Assembly: GCA_002067635.1 (NCBI GenBank)
Contig: MVRB01000067.1
Location: 1 to 8,049 of the forward strand
Direction: 5' to 3'
Length of the DNA: 8,049 bases
From: Methanomassiliicoccales archaeon PtaU1.Bin030
GTDB taxonomy: Archaea; Thermoplasmatota; Thermoplasmata; Methanomassiliicoccales; Methanomassiliicoccaceae
The notes under the pieces are model-generated. The model saw nothing but the letters and a program-made list of their open reading frames with translations. It had not been told where the DNA came from and searched no databases. Of the stretch, positions 4,274-8,049 are shown one piece after another. The stretch's first letter is position 1; every line of letters begins with the position of its first letter. Made by a program: the position numbers and the translations under genes.

Positions 4274-7092
4274 CCTCCAGCCTGTACTACTCGAACCTGG
4301 GAGTTGACGACCGCGACGTCGTTAACTTCCGCAACCAGGTCCACCACTCCCTCAGGGAGTTCAACGACTACCTCGAGAGGGCGATGGAAAGGCTCCGGCA
4401 GAGGGACTACTCGTATGACATCAAGATCGGGAGGGTCGAGCTGTACCTGCCCGCCTCGACCAAATGGCCGTCCCATGGAGCGCCCACGGGCTCCTTCTTC
4501 CTCGATAAGGGCTGCGTGGCATCACTGGACCTGCTGAGCGCCGACCCCAAGAGGAAGGTCCTGGCCGTAAGGACGGCACCCCCCGGCATCGACCACATCT
4601 ACCTCAGGGACGGGGAGGAGGTGAGGTCGGTGAACGTCGACGTCAGGGCCCACGTCGAAACCATACTGCCACGGATCGAGGAGGACCGTGAGGATGAAGC
4701 CCTTGACTTCTTGTGCTACCAGGCGGACCGCCTTTACGACGGTAACAACGGTAGGGGGCCTCGGGTCCTGAGGGCCAACCGGGAGAAGGAGACCCTCGAG
4801 CTCGACGGCGTGCCCGTCGGGCCCACGGTTAGGGCCAGGGCGGACGTGAATGTGGTGAAGCAACAACTGCTCGCCATCCAGGAGCTGGCCACTCGCCCGA
4901 AGGAGCACCACATCCCCCTGCTCCGCCTCCTGCTACGGTCACGGGACGTCGAGTGGAAGGGGTTCGAGCCGGCCCGTCCGAAGCAGTTCTTCGTGCTCAC
5001 GGATGAGCAGATCGACGGGTGCCAGGAGCAGCGCGACTTCGTCGCAACCGCCTTATCTACGCCTGACTTCGCTATACTCGAAGGGCCGCCGGGCTCGGGG
5101 AAGACCACCACCATCATCGAGCTCATCATACAGCTCGTCAGGTCCGGCAAGCGTGTCATGGTCGTCGCCTCGACCCACGTGGCGGTAGATAACATCCTCG
5201 AGAGGCTCAGCGAGGAGAGGCCGGAGGGCACCCTGCTGGACCGATTCGGAATAATCCCTCTACGCATAGGCAAGGAATCCGTGGTCTCCGAGCGCATTAG
5301 CAAGTATTGCTTAGACAACGTCGTACGGACCCAGAGGACGAAGATGCGGGACCGCCTCGAGGCCATGAGGTCCCGCACACCGGCGCAGCAGAAGTGGTAC
5401 GACGCCCTGTGCCAGGAGAGCAACAGTTCTGAGCTCTTGTCCAGCATGTGCCTGGACATGGCCAACCTGGTGTGCGGGACGACCATCGGGATCCTTCGCG
5501 CGCCGTCGATCACTGCGGCGGCCGACGGGAGCCCCCCGTTCGACTACCTAGTCCTGGACGAGGCGTCGAAGACCACCTTCCAGGAGTTTTTGGTGCCGGC
5601 TCTGCACGCTAGGCGGTGGGTCCTCTCCGGAGACACCAAGCAGCTCGCGCCGTATGTGGAAGAGAGCAACATAGTGGACAACCTGAGGTCGATCGGGGAG
5701 CGCTTCGAAGTCGATGAAGCGGTCAAGATGGCCTGCCTGGCTACGTTTGATGCCACGATCGCCAGCAATAGGAATGGCCGGGGTGCCCCGGAACCAGCAT
5801 CGCTGCTGCTTGTCGAGGACGGCTCCCCCGCCCTCGGGCTCATCCGTAACCAGATCGAGGGAGTCCGGGGTCTTCTTCGAGCTGACAGGGAGAACGATGC
5901 GGCCAAGCGATTCAAGTCCCTCGCCGCAGTGGTGGCTACCGAGGAGCCAAACGATGCGATCAGCCGGGCCAGGATAGCATCGGCTGCGCTGGTCGTCGCC
6001 CCGCAGTCACTTCGGGGGAGCATCTCCGAGTACATGCCCCCGGGTCACCGGCAGGTTGACCAGGCAGGGGGTGGGAAGGCCAACCGCTCAAGGGAGGAAA
6101 GGGGCTGGGAGGAGGAGATCGCCTGGAGGCTGAGCCGCATGTACGAGGTACAGGACCAGGACGCCAGGTACGATGGCTACAGGTTTGAGATCGAAGCCCT
6201 GCTGCCTTACTGTCTCGACGCCCCGGGGACCCCGGATGGCCGGGGGCGGTCGGCGTCGGCCCAGATAAGCAACGGCATCGAGGGGATACGCCGTATCGCC
6301 CTGCCCTCGGTGCTGAACCTCCTGATGGACGGATTCGAAACGAAGCGGCAGAAGAGCAGGTTGGAGGTCGCCCTATTCAATGGACTCCCCGAAAGGGTGC
6401 TGGACTCCCGCCGGGTGCTCCTCACCTATCAGCACCGTATGCACCCGGAGATTTCCGCCTTTCCCCGTGCCCGGTTCTACGACGAGAAGGCTCTGAAGGA
6501 CGGGCGGGACATGGGGGCCAAGAGGGCTTGGAGCTACAAGGGCTTCGGCCACCGGTGCACCGTGTTGAACGTCAGGCCAAACAAGGAGGAGGTCTCGGGG
6601 GACGGGGCCAACTTCAACAGGGCGGAGGTCGACCTGCTCACCAGGTACCTAAATGACCTGCTGAAATGGACAGAGAAGAACCCCAAAAAGGAGGGGCCGT
6701 GGACGGTGGCCCTACTGACCTTCTACAAGGGGCAGGAAAAGCTCCTCAGCAACATGGTCAGGAGCGAATTTGAGGCCGAGGGGAAGCGCTACTTCGATCT
6801 CGCCAGGTACAACGTAGACCTGCAGGTCTGCAATGTGGACCGCTTCCAGGGCCACGAGGCCGATGTGGTGTTCCTGTCCTTCGTCCGTTCTTGGCAGCAT
6901 CACCGTGGAATAGGCTTCCTCGACAACTCCAACCGCTTGAATGTGGCCCTCACTCGGGCCAGATACCAGATGGTCGTCCTCGCCGACACAAGCCTGTTCG
7001 TGAGGAAGGGGACGCCAGCCCTGAGGGGCTTCATGGAGAGCTTCCAGGGTGACATCAACTACAGGAGGCAGAGCGATGATCGTGCTTACTAG
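4270..7092 (+). CDS. SF1 helicase, UPF1/DNA2-like (COG1112 type)
   Basis: This 940-residue protein has a full set of SF1B helicase motifs. Motif I is GPPGSGKT (272-279, K278), followed by motif Ia VVASTHVAVDNIL. Motif II is LVLDEAS (DEAS 430-433), motif III GDTKQLAP (454-461), and a QHRMHPEIS element 721-729. Motif V is VDRFQGHEADVVFLSF (from 856) and motif VI NVALTRAR (891-898). This is the UPF1/DNA2/SMUBP-1 pattern, so ATP-driven 5'-3' unwinding or remodelling of RNA or DNA is expected. The first 260 residues match no domain I can name and may bind nucleic acid or a partner. About 260 residues separate motif III from QHRMHP, longer than a compact core needs, so an inserted domain is likely. 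It is third in the viperin operon, coupled at both ends. No fused nuclease motif was seen. A defence role is inferred from context. Confidence 0.9.
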   Translation: MTSSLYYSNLGVDDRDVVNFRNQVHHSLREFNDYLERAMERLRQRDYSYDIKIGRVELYLPASTKWPSHGAPTGSFFLDKGCVASLDLLSADPKRKVLAVRTAPPGIDHIYLRDGEEVRSVNVDVRAHVETILPRIEEDREDEALDFLCYQADRLYDGNNGRGPRVLRANREKETLELDGVPVGPTVRARADVNVVKQQLLAIQELATRPKEHHIPLLRLLLRSRDVEWKGFEPARPKQFFVLTDEQIDGCQEQRDFVATALSTPDFAILEGPPGSGKTTTIIELIIQLVRSGKRVMVVASTHVAVDNILERLSEERPEGTLLDRFGIIPLRIGKESVVSERISKYCLDNVVRTQRTKMRDRLEAMRSRTPAQQKWYDALCQESNSSELLSSMCLDMANLVCGTTIGILRAPSITAAADGSPPFDYLVLDEASKTTFQEFLVPALHARRWVLSGDTKQLAPYVEESNIVDNLRSIGERFEVDEAVKMACLATFDATIASNRNGRGAPEPASLLLVEDGSPALGLIRNQIEGVRGLLRADRENDAAKRFKSLAAVVATEEPNDAISRARIASAALVVAPQSLRGSISEYMPPGHRQVDQAGGGKANRSREERGWEEEIAWRLSRMYEVQDQDARYDGYRFEIEALLPYCLDAPGTPDGRGRSASAQISNGIEGIRRIALPSVLNLLMDGFETKRQKSRLEVALFNGLPERVLDSRRVLLTYQHRMHPEISAFPRARFYDEKALKDGRDMGAKRAWSYKGFGHRCTVLNVRPNKEEVSGDGANFNRAEVDLLTRYLNDLLKWTEKNPKKEGPWTVALLTFYKGQEKLLSNMVRSEFEAEGKRYFDLARYNVDLQVCNVDRFQGHEADVVFLSFVRSWQHHRGIGFLDNSNRLNVALTRARYQMVVLADTSLFVRKGTPALRGFMESFQGDINYRRQSDDRAY
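7064..7078 (+). promoter_or_regulatory. Shine-Dalgarno deciding the start of the last gene
   Basis: AGGAGG (7063-7068) stands 7 nt upstream of ATG 7076, within the helicase coding end. It is the strongest ribosome site in the window and fixes the start of the downstream gene, giving a 17-nt overlap. Confidence 0.75.
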
Positions 7093-8049
7093 AAGACTCA
7101 AAGTCGAATCTTACGAAGTGTCTATGGTTGTGGGCAGGAAGGATCCCAAGAGGGAGGACATCCTTTCCTTCCTGAGGCTGATGAGCGAACGGTACGGGGC
7201 CATAAACGCCAGGGAGGCCAACCTCGACTTCTTCATGGAGAAGATTGAGGACCACGCCTACGGTCCAAGGTGGCTCTGGTCGATGTACAACTACGGGTAC
7301 ATCACGCCGGCTAGGGAGCGCCGCGGCGAGGAAATCGACTTCCAGAATGAGGTATTCAACCTGACCCCCTTCGGACAGGAGGTCGTCAACAACGGCGTGG
7401 TCTACCTGCCCCAGAGCGGCAACTTCGTGGCCCACGTCACCGACGACCCTCTGATGAAGGGGATGGAACTCCTTGCGCTAGTGCCCCTGGAGGAGCCGAC
7501 GGTCGGTAAGCAGTGGAACGCCGACGAGCGGGCCATGAGGGAGAGGTCTGCCACCGATCCGAAGTCCGTGGCGATCCCGGCTGCGCTCAAGGGCCTCGGT
7601 TCGGGGGCCACAGTGGAGCTGCCCGCCCAGGGGAGGGAGAAGCAGCTCATTATCGAGATCAAGGGAAACGCGTACTCGTCGGAGGCCAAGCTAGATGCCA
7701 GCCTGGAAATAAGGCTGTCCCCCGGTGACCAAGCAAATATGGCGCTGGTCCTGGAGGGCGACAAGAGGGTCGCCCTGGATCTGCCCTGTCCGTTGACCTA
7801 CGAGATTGTCGTGAGTGAGGTCGCAAAGGAGGCAAAGCTCGAGCTCGACGACGACCTGCAGAACGTATTGGTCTCCCTCGATGAGGTAGGGGACAAGGAG
7901 CTGCACACTATGCGGAGGGAGCTGCCGGACCTCGAACTCGAGTTCCCCGGGCTGGGGGAATTTATAGCCAAGTTCACCGAGGACCTCCCCCTTCGCCCTA
8001 GGTCCCTCAGCGACGCCTCGAGGTGGGCCTCCAAGCTGATGCTTGAGGA
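7076..8049 (+). CDS. Uncharacterised operon protein, 3'-partial
   Basis: The frame is open from ATG 7076 to the window edge (324 complete codons) and the C-terminus is missing. Residues 25-115 look like a mixed alpha/beta, possibly winged-helix-like segment: ILSFLRLMSERYG, then WLWSMYNYGYITPARE and a FNLTPFGQEVV element. A beta-rich stretch with VYLPQSGNFVAHVTDDPL follows. After about residue 140 come a charged linker and a region with LIIEIKGN, SLEIRLSPGD, MALVLEGDK and YEIVVSEV, suggesting a beta-sandwich. No signal peptide, membrane segment or nuclease motif is visible in the part present. High GC3 and the strong ribosome site support a real gene. Coupling to the helicase suggests a partner or adaptor; a catalytic domain could lie beyond the window. 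I do not recognise the family. Confidence 0.8.
   Translation, partial: MIVLTRRLKVESYEVSMVVGRKDPKREDILSFLRLMSERYGAINAREANLDFFMEKIEDHAYGPRWLWSMYNYGYITPARERRGEEIDFQNEVFNLTPFGQEVVNNGVVYLPQSGNFVAHVTDDPLMKGMELLALVPLEEPTVGKQWNADERAMRERSATDPKSVAIPAALKGLGSGATVELPAQGREKQLIIEIKGNAYSSEAKLDASLEIRLSPGDQANMALVLEGDKRVALDLPCPLTYEIVVSEVAKEAKLELDDDLQNVLVSLDEVGDKELHTMRRELPDLELEFPGLGEFIAKFTEDLPLRPRSLSDASRWASKLMLE

Noticed and set aside
4734..5513. 259-residue minus-strand open frame
   Set aside because: It lies wholly inside the helicase gene, opposite the Walker A region. Its serine, arginine and methionine-rich composition is typical of an antisense shadow in GC-rich DNA.
5544..6035. 163-residue minus-strand open frame
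   Set aside because: It is antisense to helicase motifs II and III and is rich in Ser, Ala and Arg. No independent promoter or ribosome site is seen.
1..8049. CRISPR array or cas genes explaining the CARF proteins
   Set aside because: No regularly spaced repeats, Cas10, Cas1 or Cas2 motifs were seen in the window. A CRISPR system elsewhere in the genome cannot be excluded.

Overview
The window looks archaeal, most likely a fairly GC-rich euryarchaeote of the Thermoplasmatota type. The evidence is a tRNA-Glu with an archaeal D-arm and no encoded CCA, TATA-like boxes about 25 bp upstream of starts, a 7TM/PAS histidine kinase of the kind common in euryarchaea, and mixed leaderless and Shine-Dalgarno starts. 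The lineage is an inference and was not tested by a search. Of six stop codons seen, three are TAG and three TGA, so TAG appears to be an ordinary stop here.

Left part (1-1146): the 3' portion of a membrane sensor histidine kinase whose N-terminus lies outside the window. Middle (1147-2106): a tRNA-Glu(UUC) gene with a plausible TATA box and T-rich terminator, then AT-rich and degenerate-looking DNA with a TATA-like box, a strong inverted repeat, and a 1681-2106 reading frame interrupted by an in-frame TAG. This looks like a worn accessory-island boundary next to a tRNA.

Right part (2119-8049): a compact, probably antiviral locus. On the minus strand is a CARF-like plus winged-helix protein (2119-2895), probably the local regulator and ligand sensor. 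Divergent from it, four plus-strand genes overlap end to start: a prokaryotic viperin (2974-3813), a 157-residue stand-alone CARF-like protein (3800-4273), a 940-residue UPF1/DNA2-like SF1 helicase (4270-7092), and an unrecognised protein cut by the window end (7076 onwards). The overlaps of 14, 4 and 17 nt imply one translationally coupled operon.

The notable point is the combination. Viperin makes chain-terminating ddh-nucleotides. CARF domains bind nucleotide second messengers. UPF1-like helicases remodel nucleic acids. No CRISPR array, Cas10, CBASS cyclase or nucleotide kinase is seen here. A working hypothesis is a viperin-centred defence operon in which the CARF-like proteins sense a nucleotide ligand (the viperin product, a derivative of it, or a cyclic oligonucleotide made elsewhere). 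They would then control transcription or the helicase module. The parts are well supported by motif; the circuit is inference.
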